DNA from: CALDTK01 sp963837005
GTDB lineage: Bacteria > Bacteroidota > Bacteroidia > Chitinophagales > Saprospiraceae
NCBI GenBank assembly: GCA_963837005.1
Contig: CAWIMC010000013.1
Location: 806,001 to 870,000 of the forward strand
Reading direction: 5' to 3'
DNA length: 64,000 bases
Positions within the stretch are counted from its first letter, which is position 1. Each line of letters starts with the position of its first letter. Below, one piece after another: positions 9,316 to 18,050 of the stretch. Made by a program: the position numbers and the translations under genes. The notes beneath the pieces are model-generated. The model worked only from the letters and a program-made list of their open reading frames with translations. It did not search any database and was not told where the DNA came from.

Positions 9316-10431
9316 ATGGTAAAGCCGCAGCAAACGTCACGGGCCTCGGTGGTGCCACTCGGAAGTGGTCGAACGCCACGGCCACCGCTGCGCCTCGCCA
9401 TCATCGGCCTCGGCTGGGTAGCGCGCGATTTTATGCTATCGGCCATCGCCGACAACCCGGACGTCGATCTTATTGCCGTCTGTGACCTTACGCCACCGCC
9501 GCAAGGTGTTTTGCCGAAAGGCGTACACCATCACGTCGACTTGCACGCCTTGCTGGCCGCCGAGCGCCCCGACGCCGTCTACATCGCGACTCCTAATCAC
9601 CTCCACGTCCAGCAGGCCACCGCCTGCCTCGAAGCCGGTATCGCCGTCCTCTGCGAAAAACCCATCGCCCCGACGGCTGCGGAAGCGGAGGTTTTGGCGA
9701 AAGCCGTACGACACAGTGGCGTGCCCTATGCAACGGCCTTCGACCAGCGACACCACCCGGCACACGTACGAATGCGCGAAATGATAGCTGAGGGTAAGCT
9801 CGGCAGCATCACCCAAATTCGCCTCGACTACGCCTGCTGGGTGCCGAACGATTGGAGTCCGGATGCGGCGAGCGGCGGCGCTCCGGCCCCCGACAACTGG
9901 CGCATCGACCGGGCCCGTGCCGGGGGCGGAGCCGTCATCGACCTCGCTCCTCACGGGCTCGACCTCGTGGAGACGATCACCGGCCAGCGCATCGAGACCC
10001 TGCGAGGGATGTACCAAACTGCCACCCACGACTACGAAGTCGACGATGGCGGCGTGCTGATCGGTGCTCTCAACGGCGGGGCGCTGCTCGTGCATAGTGT
10101 AGGCTATAACCGACCAGAAGCTTTACCGAGGCGCAGGCTAGAGGTGATTGGGACGAAGGGCATGCTCGAGGCTGAGGACACGATGGGGCAGACGGCCGGC
10201 GGGCGGTTGAGCTTTACTGATGCGGGGAGTGGCAAAAAGGGTGAGGTCGATTTTGATGAGGAACGCGGGCCATTTTCAGAGCAGCTCGAAGCCTTTGTGC
10301 AGCTTGTACGCCACGGCGGTGCTACACAACGCGGCATCTCGGATGACCTAAGACTCGCTTACCTCCTCGAGAACGCGTTTCCGGATGCCGGGGCCGCCAC
10401 CAAACAACCCCTCAATCAAACAACCAACTAA
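9316..10431 (+). CDS. Gfo/Idh/MocA family oxidoreductase
   Basis: NAD(P)-dependent sugar or cyclitol dehydrogenase-like protein of 371 residues. The Rossmann motif is LRLAIIGLGWVARDF, and the family lysine is in CEKPIAPTAAEAEVL. The C-terminal alpha/beta domain contains AGGGAVIDLAPHGLDLVE. Members oxidise or epimerise sugars and inositols. In this cluster, beside an inositol-phosphate-synthase fragment, an inositol-type substrate is a reasonable guess but not shown. It carries hairpin motifs at 9509-9522 and 9692-9705, encoding VLPKG and VLAKA. Confidence 0.88.
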   Translation: MVKPQQTSRASVVPLGSGRTPRPPLRLAIIGLGWVARDFMLSAIADNPDVDLIAVCDLTPPPQGVLPKGVHHHVDLHALLAAERPDAVYIATPNHLHVQQATACLEAGIAVLCEKPIAPTAAEAEVLAKAVRHSGVPYATAFDQRHHPAHVRMREMIAEGKLGSITQIRLDYACWVPNDWSPDAASGGAPAPDNWRIDRARAGGGAVIDLAPHGLDLVETITGQRIETLRGMYQTATHDYEVDDGGVLIGALNGGALLVHSVGYNRPEALPRRRLEVIGTKGMLEAEDTMGQTAGGRLSFTDAGSGKKGEVDFDEERGPFSEQLEAFVQLVRHGGATQRGISDDLRLAYLLENAFPDAGAATKQPLNQTTN

Positions 10432-10462
10432 CCAAATAATCAAACAACCAAATAAGCCCCCC

Positions 10463-11371
10463 ATGCTCACCCACTACGCCTGCACGCACTGTGGCTCCTG
10501 GATCTTGTGGTTCGACAGCCGCGAGCCGATGGCCTGCGCCAATTGCATGGATGTCCGCAATGCCCTGCCGGAGGAGGACTTCACCTACCTCCACATCGAT
10601 GCCGCCAAGGGGCATTATCGCACCTATTGGCGAGAGGTGCTGCCGGGCCTCTGGGATTTTTGGACGGAGCCCCAACTCGGACTCGGCTCGCACGGCTGGC
10701 TGATCGTAAGATCTGAGGCAGAAGGCGGCAACGTGGCCTACGAGGCGGCACCTTATTACAACGAGGCGGCGCAGGCGCAGATCGAGAGCCTGGGCGGCAT
10801 TAAGACCCTCGGCGCGAGCCACCCTCACGGCTACGGGGCGCTGTGGCAGCTACAGGAGATGTTTTCGCCGGAGCTAATTATCCACCGCGACGATTTGCAG
10901 CACACGAAGGCTTTTAAGGTGAACCGTCCGATCGACGACTTCCACCGCCTCGACCATCGCCTGGAGCTGCGGCGGTTAGGCGGACACTACGAAGGACAGA
11001 CGGCACTCTACGACCGCCAACTCAGGCTGCTCTTCCTGGGAGACGCCCTCAAGATCGACTTCGCGCCCACCACCGAGACCGCCGTCGCCCTAAGCTGTCA
11101 CAAAGGCTACCACTACGCCATCCCCCTCACCGAGGCGGAGCTGCTCCATTATCGCGAGGTCTTCAGCGCCTACGACTTCGAGCACGTCTGCACCCCCTTC
11201 GAATTTGGCCGTGGCATCGGCACCCGCGAGGCCGTCGCCCTAATCGACTACCTCCTCGCCACCGGCATCCACACCAATGCCGTGCCGCTAGACGCGCTCC
11301 AGGGCGGGGGTTCGACGAGCTCTGCTCGCACCCGCCTCACGCCTAAGAGCACCACTGAAAAGCAGGGCTAA
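10463..11371 (+). CDS. zinc-ribbon metallo-beta-lactamase-fold protein
   Basis: A 302-residue protein. An N-terminal zinc ribbon (CTHC at about 7-10 and CANC at about 26-29) precedes an MBL-fold domain. The usual HxHxxD loop is replaced by SHPHGYGA, but a GD (LLFLGDALK) and a later His (SCHKGYHY) remain, so the metal site is altered and hydrolase activity is uncertain. The ATG at 10463 is chosen because the upstream in-frame extension overlaps the previous gene and is repeat-like. The final residues run into a 24-27 bp tandem repeat (from 11345), so the natural C-terminus may have been changed. Confidence 0.75.
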   Translation: MLTHYACTHCGSWILWFDSREPMACANCMDVRNALPEEDFTYLHIDAAKGHYRTYWREVLPGLWDFWTEPQLGLGSHGWLIVRSEAEGGNVAYEAAPYYNEAAQAQIESLGGIKTLGASHPHGYGALWQLQEMFSPELIIHRDDLQHTKAFKVNRPIDDFHRLDHRLELRRLGGHYEGQTALYDRQLRLLFLGDALKIDFAPTTETAVALSCHKGYHYAIPLTEAELLHYREVFSAYDFEHVCTPFEFGRGIGTREAVALIDYLLATGIHTNAVPLDALQGGGSTSSARTRLTPKSTTEKQG

Positions 11372-11420
11372 AAGCACTCCTGAAAAGCAGGGCTAAAAGC
11401 ACTCCTGAAAAACACTCCCA
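11345..11420 (+). repeat. short tandem repeat at gene end
   Basis: About three imperfect copies of a unit containing GCACTCCTGAAAAGCAGGGCT. They begin within the last codons of the MBL-fold gene and continue past its stop. Confidence 0.7.
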
Positions 11421-11473
11421 ATAGCTCTCTATCGCCCCTCGCGGAGCGAGCCAAACGGCGCTTGTAGGCCGTG

Positions 11474-11506
11474 GGCGCCACTGGCTGGAGCCAGTCGAAC
11501 GGCGCC
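11474..11506. repeat. palindromic hairpin, GTTCGACTGGCT family
   Basis: ACTGGCT/AGCCAGT arms around a two-base loop, flanked by GGCGCC on both sides. The arm sequence GCCAGTCGAAC recurs at 14117-14136. It sits in the 170-base gap before the YcaO gene. A GCGGAGCGAGCCAAACGG segment just upstream resembles one in the 7390-7503 duplication. Confidence 0.65.
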
Positions 11507-11541
11507 TCTCCAACGCCCCCGCCCAACCTTCAAACCCAAAC

Positions 11542-13035
11542 ATGAAGTCTAGCCCCGAGGCCCTCCAAACCGCCCTCGACCTCTACCGCTCCGCCCTCCC
11601 TCCAGGCGAAGTCAACGCCTTTCGCATCGATGGCGTCGACCGACTCGGCGTCCCCATCCTCGACGCGACCTTCATGCCCGACCAGCCGACCGGCTACACC
11701 TACGGCGTTGGCTATGGGGCCACGGAGACCGAGGCGCTCGTCGGCGCCTACGGGGAGTTGTGCGAGGACAAGTTCCACACCGATGCCTTCCTCGCCGCCG
11801 ACCTCGACCATGGCACCTATCCTTCGATGCGCGAGAAGCGCGGCGCAGAAAACGTCATCGATCCTATGACCCTCGCCCTCGAGGCCGGCACCGAGCGCGT
11901 CGACGAACGCGAGTTGCGCTGGGTACCCGTGACCCGCCTACGCGACGGCGCTGCCTGCTGGTGCCCTGCCGAATTCGTCTCTAGCTATAATGACCACTTG
12001 CCCGACTACCCCGACCAACTCACCACCGCCATCACGAACGGCATGGGTGCCGGCGACACCTTCGAGCGCGCCCTCCTGCACGGGCTGTGCGAACTGCTGC
12101 AGCGCGACGGCAATGCGGACTCCTTCAGGGCGCTGGACCGGGGCCGCGTCATCCCGCACGACCAACTTCCCGAGGAAGTCGCCGCTCTCGTCGATGAGCT
12201 CGCCGCCAAGGATCTACACGTTACCACCAAACTCGCTCGCGTAACCTGTGGCTGCGCGAGCGTCTACGCCGTGGGCCGCGACACTTTCACCGGGGAGACC
12301 TTTCCGCTCAGCGTTACCGCCTGTGGAGAGGCTGCCGACCCAGACATCGCCACTGCCCTGCGTAAGGCCGTCCTGGAGTGCGCCTCGGCCCACACCCGCA
12401 AAATCTTCTACCACAGCACTTTCGAGCGCAAGGGCCCGCACGCGCCCGACGGCTACGAAACTCGACAAACCGCCGCCCTCGACCTCGCCCACGAGGAGCC
12501 CCGCGCCCTCGCCATGATGATGCGCTGGCTACAGATGAGTCGCGAGGCCGTCTACGCCGAGCTGTCGGACACCGTCTTCTCCGAGCGCGAGCGCATCGAT
12601 CTGTCTTCTCTGCCGGCTTTCGCCAAAACCGACCAAGCCGCCCGCCTCGCCCAAGTCCTCAAAGGCCTCCGCGGCGAGGGCATCAACGAGGTCTACTACT
12701 TCGACTCTAGTCCTCACGGCGACACAGGCGTCCGCACCATCAAAGCTATCGTCCCCGGCATCGAGATGGAGTTTGGCAGCTACCACCGCCTCGGCGAACG
12801 TGGTGCCCGACGCCTCCTAGACGGTAAGGACGACCTCGTCTCACACACCCCCGCCCCCGGCCACGCCCGCGTCATCCTCCGCCCGGATGCTGAGGCTCGC
12901 CTCGGTGGCCCCGTCTACCTCGACACCGCCGCGCTCGACGCCAAAGTCGGCGCCCTCTACCCTCTCTACCGCGAACCCACCGCCCACGCCGCCCAGTACG
13001 CCATCGCCTCAGGCTACACTCCCACAGTTACCTAA
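11542..13035 (+). CDS. YcaO-domain protein
   Basis: A 497-residue YcaO-superfamily protein. The family uses ATP to activate amide backbones, for example in azoline or thioamide formation on peptides. The glutamate-rich ATP/Mg segments are present: GATETEALVGAYGELCED (about 58-75), ERALLHGLCELLQRDG (about 175-190) and ATALRKAVLECASAH (about 270-285). The C-terminus lacks the PxPxP ending of azoline-forming members. No E1-like or Ocin-ThiF partner and no obvious precursor peptide are nearby, so the substrate may not be a ribosomal peptide. A hairpin motif at 12615-12628 encodes AFAKT. Confidence 0.88.
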   Translation: MKSSPEALQTALDLYRSALPPGEVNAFRIDGVDRLGVPILDATFMPDQPTGYTYGVGYGATETEALVGAYGELCEDKFHTDAFLAADLDHGTYPSMREKRGAENVIDPMTLALEAGTERVDERELRWVPVTRLRDGAACWCPAEFVSSYNDHLPDYPDQLTTAITNGMGAGDTFERALLHGLCELLQRDGNADSFRALDRGRVIPHDQLPEEVAALVDELAAKDLHVTTKLARVTCGCASVYAVGRDTFTGETFPLSVTACGEAADPDIATALRKAVLECASAHTRKIFYHSTFERKGPHAPDGYETRQTAALDLAHEEPRALAMMMRWLQMSREAVYAELSDTVFSERERIDLSSLPAFAKTDQAARLAQVLKGLRGEGINEVYYFDSSPHGDTGVRTIKAIVPGIEMEFGSYHRLGERGARRLLDGKDDLVSHTPAPGHARVILRPDAEARLGGPVYLDTAALDAKVGALYPLYREPTAHAAQYAIASGYTPTVT

Positions 13036-13048
13036 GCCCCAAGCATTA

Positions 13049-13119
13049 CCCGCATTTCCGGGCGTTCGTTGGACCTGGCGCAGCGAAGCGAAGCCGGTTC
13101 AACGGACCCCGGAAATGCC
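13049..13119. repeat. intergenic hairpin before the isomerase gene
   Basis: Outer arms GCATTTCCGGG and CCCCGGAAATGC enclose an inner imperfect pair CGTTGGACC/GGTTCAACG. It fills most of the 150-base gap after the YcaO gene. Like the other gaps of this cluster, it holds structure rather than a gene. Confidence 0.65.
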
Positions 13120-13186
13120 CCAAGCTTTTCCCCACAAAAAAATCATTCTACCAAGCAAGCCAGCCCCAAAAATCTCCCCCCACCCC

Positions 13187-14071
13187 ATGCTCCGCTTCGC
13201 CTACAACACCAACGGCTGCGCCAACCACCGCCTCCCCGACGCCATCGATCTCATCAGCGACGCGGGCTACGATGGCATCGCCCTCACCCTCGACTGGCAC
13301 CACCTCGACCCCTTCGCCCCGGACTGGGAGCGCCGCACCGACCTCGTCCGCGAACAACTCGACGACCACCGCCTCGGCTGCGTCATCGAGACCGGTGCCC
13401 GCTACCTGCTCGACCCGCGCCAAAAACACGAACCGACCCTCATCAACCGCACCCTCTCCGGTCGCGCGCGTCGCGTCGCCTTCCTCAAACGCGCGATCGA
13501 CATCCAGGTGCGCCTCGGCGCCGAGACCGTGAGTTGCTGGGCCGGCGTGCGCCGCGACGAAGTACCCGAAGCCGACGCCTGGGGCTACCTCCGCGAGGGC
13601 CTCTCTGAAGTCGTCGAGTACGCCTTGCGGCAAAACGGCGAACTCTCCCTCGAACCCGAACCCGGCATGCTCGTCGAGACCAACCAGCAGTACCTTCAAC
13701 TCGTCGACAGCCTCGGCGGCCAGGGCCAACATCTTAAACTCGCCCTGGACCTAGGCCACGTCTGGGTGACCGGTGAGTCCTTCCCCGAAGTTACCCAAAC
13801 CAATCTCGCGCCAGCGGCCGCCGTCTACGGTTTTGCCGAAAGGCTAGGCACCGTGGCCATCGAAGGCATGGACCGAGGCGTGCATCTGCACAAGCCCCTT
13901 GACGAGGGTGACATGCCGATTGCGCCGCTTTTGCAAGCGCTTACAAACATCAACTATCAGCGGCTCGTGAGCGTCGAATTGAGCCGGGAGAGTCCGAGGG
14001 CGCATGAGGCTATCCCGCAAAGTATTACGTATCTAAACAAGACAGTCCCCAACAGCAGACCAGAGCGTTAG
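13187..14071 (+). CDS. TIM-barrel sugar phosphate isomerase/epimerase
   Basis: A 294-residue AP-endonuclease-2-like TIM barrel (sugar phosphate isomerase/epimerase family, which includes IolE/IolI). Metal-binding positions are suggested by the Glu of IETGARYLL, LSLEPEPGML, LALDLGHVWVTGE, HLHKPL and VSVELSR. The ATG at 13187 begins the barrel directly (MLRFAYNTNGC); the longer upstream frame is out-of-frame YcaO sequence. Family members act on inositols and hexoses, matching the Gfo/Idh partner in the same cluster. Hairpin motifs lie at 13622-13635 and 13831-13844. Confidence 0.85.
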   Translation: MLRFAYNTNGCANHRLPDAIDLISDAGYDGIALTLDWHHLDPFAPDWERRTDLVREQLDDHRLGCVIETGARYLLDPRQKHEPTLINRTLSGRARRVAFLKRAIDIQVRLGAETVSCWAGVRRDEVPEADAWGYLREGLSEVVEYALRQNGELSLEPEPGMLVETNQQYLQLVDSLGGQGQHLKLALDLGHVWVTGESFPEVTQTNLAPAAAVYGFAERLGTVAIEGMDRGVHLHKPLDEGDMPIAPLLQALTNINYQRLVSVELSRESPRAHEAIPQSITYLNKTVPNSRPER

Positions 14072-14074
14072 GTG

Positions 14075-14138
14075 GCGTTCGACCGGCTCCCGCCGGTGCC
14101 ACACGTGCCCCCACTGGCAGGAGCCAGTCGAACGGGGG
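14075..14138. repeat. palindromic hairpin, GTTCGACTGGCT family
   Basis: Arms of about 22 bp with a few mismatches: GTTCGACCGGCTCCC on the left and GGAGCCAGTCGAAC on the right, with a CACACGTGCC-type loop. It sits between the isomerase and glycosyltransferase genes. Confidence 0.75.
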
Positions 14139-14181
14139 CCGCGGGAGCCCTTCTATAATTCATCCTTCAACACTTCACTAC

Positions 14182-15444
14182 TTGAACATCCTCTTCCTCT
14201 CCCGCCGCTACTTCCCGGCCGTCTCCGGCATGAGCGTCTACGCGCGCAACATGACCCGGGCCCTCGCCGATCGCGGGCACCACGTCACGATGATCTCGCA
14301 ATACCGCGAGGACCCGGTTGGCGTCGAGGTCTACGGAGGCGGCCCGCCGCCGGACGAGGCCTGGATGCGGGTGGTCGGTATGCGCTCGGTAGGGGAAGAA
14401 CTCGGGAGCGTAAATCCACCGGCTGACTGGGAGCGTGACATGCGCGATATGGTAGCGCGAGGTCTGGCGTTGCACGCCGAGACGCCCTTCGACGTGGTGC
14501 ACGCGCAGTACTGCTACCCAACGGGTTTGGCAGCAATGGAGGTGAGTCGGCGGCTGGGCATTCCGAACGTGGTGAGTATCCAGGGTGGCGACGGGCACTG
14601 GGTCGGGGCCTGCTGCCGGACGCACCAGCGCGCCATGGATGCGGTGTTGAACCACGCGGGGGCGCTGGTGATCGGGTGCGACTCCTTCCGCGATGAGGTG
14701 ATCGAGAAGCACGGCACACCCACCAGCCGCTTCACGATCGTGCCGGGGGCCACGAATACCGATCAGTTTAAGCCGGCGCAGGAGCTGGGGGCTTTGGGCC
14801 AGCCGGCGCGTCTGCTTTATCACGGTCGCGTCGATGTGCGCAAGGGCTCGGTGGACTTCGTGCGCGCGGGGCGGCAGCTGTTGGACCGTGGCCACGACGT
14901 GCGGCTCATCGTAAGCGGGATTGGGCCGAGTATGACGGAGACGAGAGCAGAGGCGGAGGCGCTGGGGATGTCGGAGCTTGTAGCGTTTCCTGGGGCCGCG
15001 ACCTACGCCGAATCGCCCGTGCGCTATGCGGATGGCGACATCTTCGTGAGTCCTACTTACGCCGAGGGATTCTCGAATACGATTCTGGAAGCTATGGCTT
15101 CGGGCCTGCCGATCGTGAGTACGGCTACCGTGGGGGTAGTAGATGCGATCGATCACGAGCGCAACGGTTTGCTACACGAGCCGGGAGACGTCGAGGCGCA
15201 GGTCGAACTCACGGAGCGACTGTTGGTAGACCCCGTTTTGCGGAAACGCCTCGCCCAAAATGCGCTGCGTGACGTGCAAGAGAAGTACAGTTGGCCCGTC
15301 GTCGCCACACAAATAGAAGAGGTGTATAAAGGCCTTATCGGCAAAACGATCGACTCCTCCTGGAGGAAGATTATCTCCGTCGACGAAAAGGTCGAGGACC
15401 AGGATTTGACCTGTCGATTTCGGGTGGCACCGCAGTTGCTCTAA
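14182..15444 (+). CDS. GT4-family glycosyltransferase
   Basis: A retaining GT-B glycosyltransferase of 420 residues. It begins at TTG 14182, since MNILFLSRRYFPAVSG is the canonical first strand and no ATG fits. The donor-binding half has LLYHGRVDVRKGS (about 212) and the EX7E signature in EGFSNTILEAMASGLPIV (about 294-311). Followed closely by a PIG-L deacetylase, it forms the pair seen in mycothiol (MshA/MshB) and bacillithiol (BshA/BshB) synthesis, where an N-acetylhexosamine is transferred and then deacetylated. The acceptor here is unknown; inositol phosphate is one possibility. Confidence 0.88.
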   Translation: MNILFLSRRYFPAVSGMSVYARNMTRALADRGHHVTMISQYREDPVGVEVYGGGPPPDEAWMRVVGMRSVGEELGSVNPPADWERDMRDMVARGLALHAETPFDVVHAQYCYPTGLAAMEVSRRLGIPNVVSIQGGDGHWVGACCRTHQRAMDAVLNHAGALVIGCDSFRDEVIEKHGTPTSRFTIVPGATNTDQFKPAQELGALGQPARLLYHGRVDVRKGSVDFVRAGRQLLDRGHDVRLIVSGIGPSMTETRAEAEALGMSELVAFPGAATYAESPVRYADGDIFVSPTYAEGFSNTILEAMASGLPIVSTATVGVVDAIDHERNGLLHEPGDVEAQVELTERLLVDPVLRKRLAQNALRDVQEKYSWPVVATQIEEVYKGLIGKTIDSSWRKIISVDEKVEDQDLTCRFRVAPQLL

Positions 15445-15466
15445 ACATTTTCACTTGCCACTTTTA

Positions 15467-16294
15467 ATGTGCCCTGCTATGGTGCTCGCCTTGTCTCCCC
15501 ATCTCGATGATGCGGTTTTTTCGGTGGGGGCGCTGTTGGCTCAGCTGGTTGGGCGAGGCGAGGCGGTGACGATCGCGACGGTGTTTACGGCGAGCGTGGC
15601 TGGGCCAGACGGATTTGCGCTGGCCTGCCAGACGGACAAGGGGTTCGGGGCGGAGGTGGACTACATGGCCTTGCGGCGGGCCGAAGATGTTGAGGCCTGC
15701 AGGATTATCGGGGCGGAGGTCGAGCACTGGGGTTTTGCGGAAGCGCCACACAGAGGCTACCCATCTGCCGCGGCACTGTTTACGGGCATTCGCGAAGGGG
15801 GAGAAGAGGCGGGTGTCGTCTCGCAGATTGCCGAACGCCTGACGCAGGTTTTGACGAAAGTCCAAATATCGTCGGTACTGTATCCCATCTGCGCCGGCAA
15901 CCATGTCGACCATCTCGTCGTCAGCCGGGCAGTCGATATACTCAAGGAGGCCTGGCCTAACGTGCGGTGGTTGCAGTGGTACGATCAGCCTTACGTGGCG
16001 CGTCGGCGCGGGGACTACGGGTATCTCGCTTCCGCAAAACCGGTGGGGACGCTCGCGGCGGTTGGGGCCGAAGCGGCGCTCTTCGAATGGGGTGGGGGAG
16101 CGCACGACGTGGCGCTCGAGCGCAAGTGGCGAGCATGTGCGGCGTACGTCTCGCAAGTTGGATACCAGTTCTACGGTGCGCTCGGAGAGACCCGGCCGCA
16201 GGACGCGGACGACGTGGCGCGGGCAGCGGTAGTGATCGGGCAGCGTGAGTGGTTGGAGGGCTCGGTCGTGAGCGCACGTCTCATGAAACATTAA
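15467..16294 (+). CDS. PIG-L family deacetylase
   Basis: A LmbE/PIG-L-like metal-dependent N-deacetylase of about 275 residues, 22 bases after the glycosyltransferase. The zinc motif is SPHLDDAVFS (about 10-19), a variant of the usual HPDDE, and the second His site is GNHVDH (about 145). ATG 15467 is used; TTG 15455 and ATG 15479 are alternatives. It probably removes an acetyl group from an N-acetylated sugar made by the preceding enzyme. It holds hairpin motifs at 15733, 15849 and 16028. Confidence 0.85.
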   Translation: MCPAMVLALSPHLDDAVFSVGALLAQLVGRGEAVTIATVFTASVAGPDGFALACQTDKGFGAEVDYMALRRAEDVEACRIIGAEVEHWGFAEAPHRGYPSAAALFTGIREGGEEAGVVSQIAERLTQVLTKVQISSVLYPICAGNHVDHLVVSRAVDILKEAWPNVRWLQWYDQPYVARRRGDYGYLASAKPVGTLAAVGAEAALFEWGGGAHDVALERKWRACAAYVSQVGYQFYGALGETRPQDADDVARAAVVIGQREWLEGSVVSARLMKH

Positions 16295-16356
16295 ATACAC
16301 GTCGGCGGCGCACACTCGGCCGCATTCCGGGTTACCCCCAAGCAAACCCCCTCACC

Positions 16357-17292
16357 ATGAAGTCCGAAGTGACCACCCTCCAAGAGCTCCTCAAAACCAA
16401 CCGCGCCCCCGGCACCCGCGGGGTCGACCCGCTGCGCCGTCGGCGCGCCATCATTACCGGCGGTGACAGCGGCATCGGGCGCTACACGGCCCTCGCCCTC
16501 GCCGAGGCCGGCTGCGACGTCGCCTTCACCTGGGCCCACCACGAAGACGACGCCCAGCTCACCGCCCAGGCCGTGCGCAGCTTCGGTCGCGAGGCCTACG
16601 TCCAGCACATGGACCTCGAGCAACCCAACTCCGCAGGCGCCGCCGTCGACGCGATGGTAGCCAAGCTCGGCGGACTCGACATCTTCGTCTCCAACGCCGG
16701 CGACATGGGCATGACGGCCTTCCCCGAACTGAAGCTCGAGCAACTCACGAAGCTCTTCAACATCAACACCTTCGGTGCCGTGCTCGCCTGCCAGCGCGCC
16801 GCCCAGCACATGCTCAACATGGACGCCGACGGTGCCAGCACCCTCGACGCCATTGCCGAGCAGGCCCGCAAGGCCCTCACCGGCGAGATCGCCAAGCCTC
16901 GCGAGACCCCCGGCCGCATCATCGTCGTGACCAGCGTCCACGAGCACATCGTCTCCCCGGTCGACGTGGTCTACACGATGACCAAGCACGCCCTCGGCGG
17001 CTTTATTAAGTCGGCCGCCTACGCGCTCAAGGGCACCAACATCACCGTCAACGGCGTACGCCCCGGCGAGATCGCGACGCCCCTCAACGACATGGGCCCG
17101 GAGGACGCGCTCAAGAACGACCGCCCCCACATCCCGACGCCGCGCACCGGTCACCCGGTCGAGATCGCGAGCATGATTCGCTACTTGGCCTCTGATGAGA
17201 CCAGTTTCATCAATGGCGCCAGCTACGATGTGGACGGCGGCATGGTGGTCGGCGGCGCGATGGCGCAGGGCATGTACCGCAAGGCGGTGTAG
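16357..17292 (+). CDS. SDR family oxidoreductase
   Basis: Short-chain dehydrogenase/reductase of 311 residues with an N-terminal extension typical of the glucose/ribitol dehydrogenase-like (YhdG/YhxD) type. Cofactor motif ITGGDSGIGRYTA (about 32-44), NAG motif in FVSNAGDMG, catalytic Ser in VVTSVHEH and YTMTK (Tyr about 206, Lys about 210), then VRPGEIATP. The substrate is unknown. Two strong hairpins follow the stop (17305-17400), so transcription probably ends here. Confidence 0.9.
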   Translation: MKSEVTTLQELLKTNRAPGTRGVDPLRRRRAIITGGDSGIGRYTALALAEAGCDVAFTWAHHEDDAQLTAQAVRSFGREAYVQHMDLEQPNSAGAAVDAMVAKLGGLDIFVSNAGDMGMTAFPELKLEQLTKLFNINTFGAVLACQRAAQHMLNMDADGASTLDAIAEQARKALTGEIAKPRETPGRIIVVTSVHEHIVSPVDVVYTMTKHALGGFIKSAAYALKGTNITVNGVRPGEIATPLNDMGPEDALKNDRPHIPTPRTGHPVEIASMIRYLASDETSFINGASYDVDGGMVVGGAMAQGMYRKAV

Positions 17293-17304
17293 GTCACGGT
17301 AGGC

Positions 17305-17336
17305 GATCACCGATCCGGGGTGCCGGGTCGGTGATC
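17305..17336. terminator. hairpin after the SDR gene
   Basis: GATCACCGA and TCGGTGATC form near-perfect arms with a GC-rich interior. It lies 13 bases after the stop codon; no U tract follows. Confidence 0.5.
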
Positions 17337-17366
17337 CGTAAGGTAAATTACTGCTACCTCCCTCAC

Positions 17367-17400
17367 GCTGCCCGAATCGAGTGTGCTCGGTTCGGGCAGC
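17367..17400. terminator. second hairpin after the SDR gene
   Basis: Perfect 10-bp arms GCTGCCCGAA / TTCGGGCAGC around a 14-base loop. Together with the hairpin at 17305 it likely insulates the SDR gene from the next gene. Confidence 0.5.
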
Positions 17401-17413
17401 CTACCTTAGGCCA

Positions 17414-18007
17414 ATGCCACTCCGATCAGTACGCGACCTGTTGAGCCGCCCCATCTTGCTGCTGACGTCCAAAATTTTCGCCCTTTCGCTCTTCAGCTTT
17501 GTCGCTTGCTAATGGCTGTACGCTGCGTGGCGCGGGGAAGTATTTTTTGGCACGTCTGACATGTATATGGCTATTGGGTTAGCCGCTTATGTAACGTACT
17601 CGTTGGTGAGTAACCTCGTCCGCTCCTTCCGCGAGATTGGCGTGGAGGAGATCGGAGAAAACCATTTGGTCCGCCGACAATCCGGGACGACTACGTCGGC
17701 AATGACCCTCGGTGAGATCGCTGAGACGCTCCTGGCCGACGAGTATTACGCTCAAATGAGGGTGGCATCCTTCCCGGATAGGCTGAGCGTTTATGTCCCT
17801 ATGACGTGGACCTCTAACGGGGAGCAAATCGTCATCCGGCTGGACGGCGTAACGGACCATGGCGACTAAACTTACCACGTCACGGTCGCGTCGCGCAATC
17901 CTTTGGCGGTACCGAGCTACGCGAACAACCTGACGCACTTTTGGTCGGTTGGGTCGATCCTGCGGACAGGGTCGGCGGCCGCGGTTACGGAGGTCAGTGT
18001 AACGTAA
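17414..18007 (+). pseudogene. small membrane protein with two in-frame TAA codons
   Basis: One frame from ATG 17414 to a TAA near 18006 reads as a coherent protein of about 195 residues, apart from TAA codons at 17510-17512 and 17867-17869. Segment 1 is MPLRSVRDLLSRPILLLTSK... with a membrane helix that seems to continue past the first TAA (WLYAAW). Segment 2 (from about 17513) has a second helix (AIGLAAYVTYSLVSNLV) and a soluble part. Segment 3 (TYHVTVASRNPLAV...) continues in the same frame. No frameshift is involved. Other genes here end in TAA, so genetic-code recoding is not the explanation. The family is not recognised. Confidence 0.5.
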
Positions 18008-18050
18008 CGTCAGGCCGACTCGACCACCTCTGTCAACTTATCTTGCGCGA

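Noticed and set aside
14167..15156. 329-residue leftward frame opposite the glycosyltransferase
   Set aside because: An antisense shadow with no recognisable domain; the plus strand encodes a complete GT4.
16291..17310. 339-residue leftward frame opposite the SDR gene
   Set aside because: An antisense shadow typical of GC-rich DNA; the SDR motifs are on the plus strand.
17414..18007. Recoded TAA (alternative genetic code)
   Set aside because: Several intact genes here end with TAA, for example the GT4 gene at 15442-15444.
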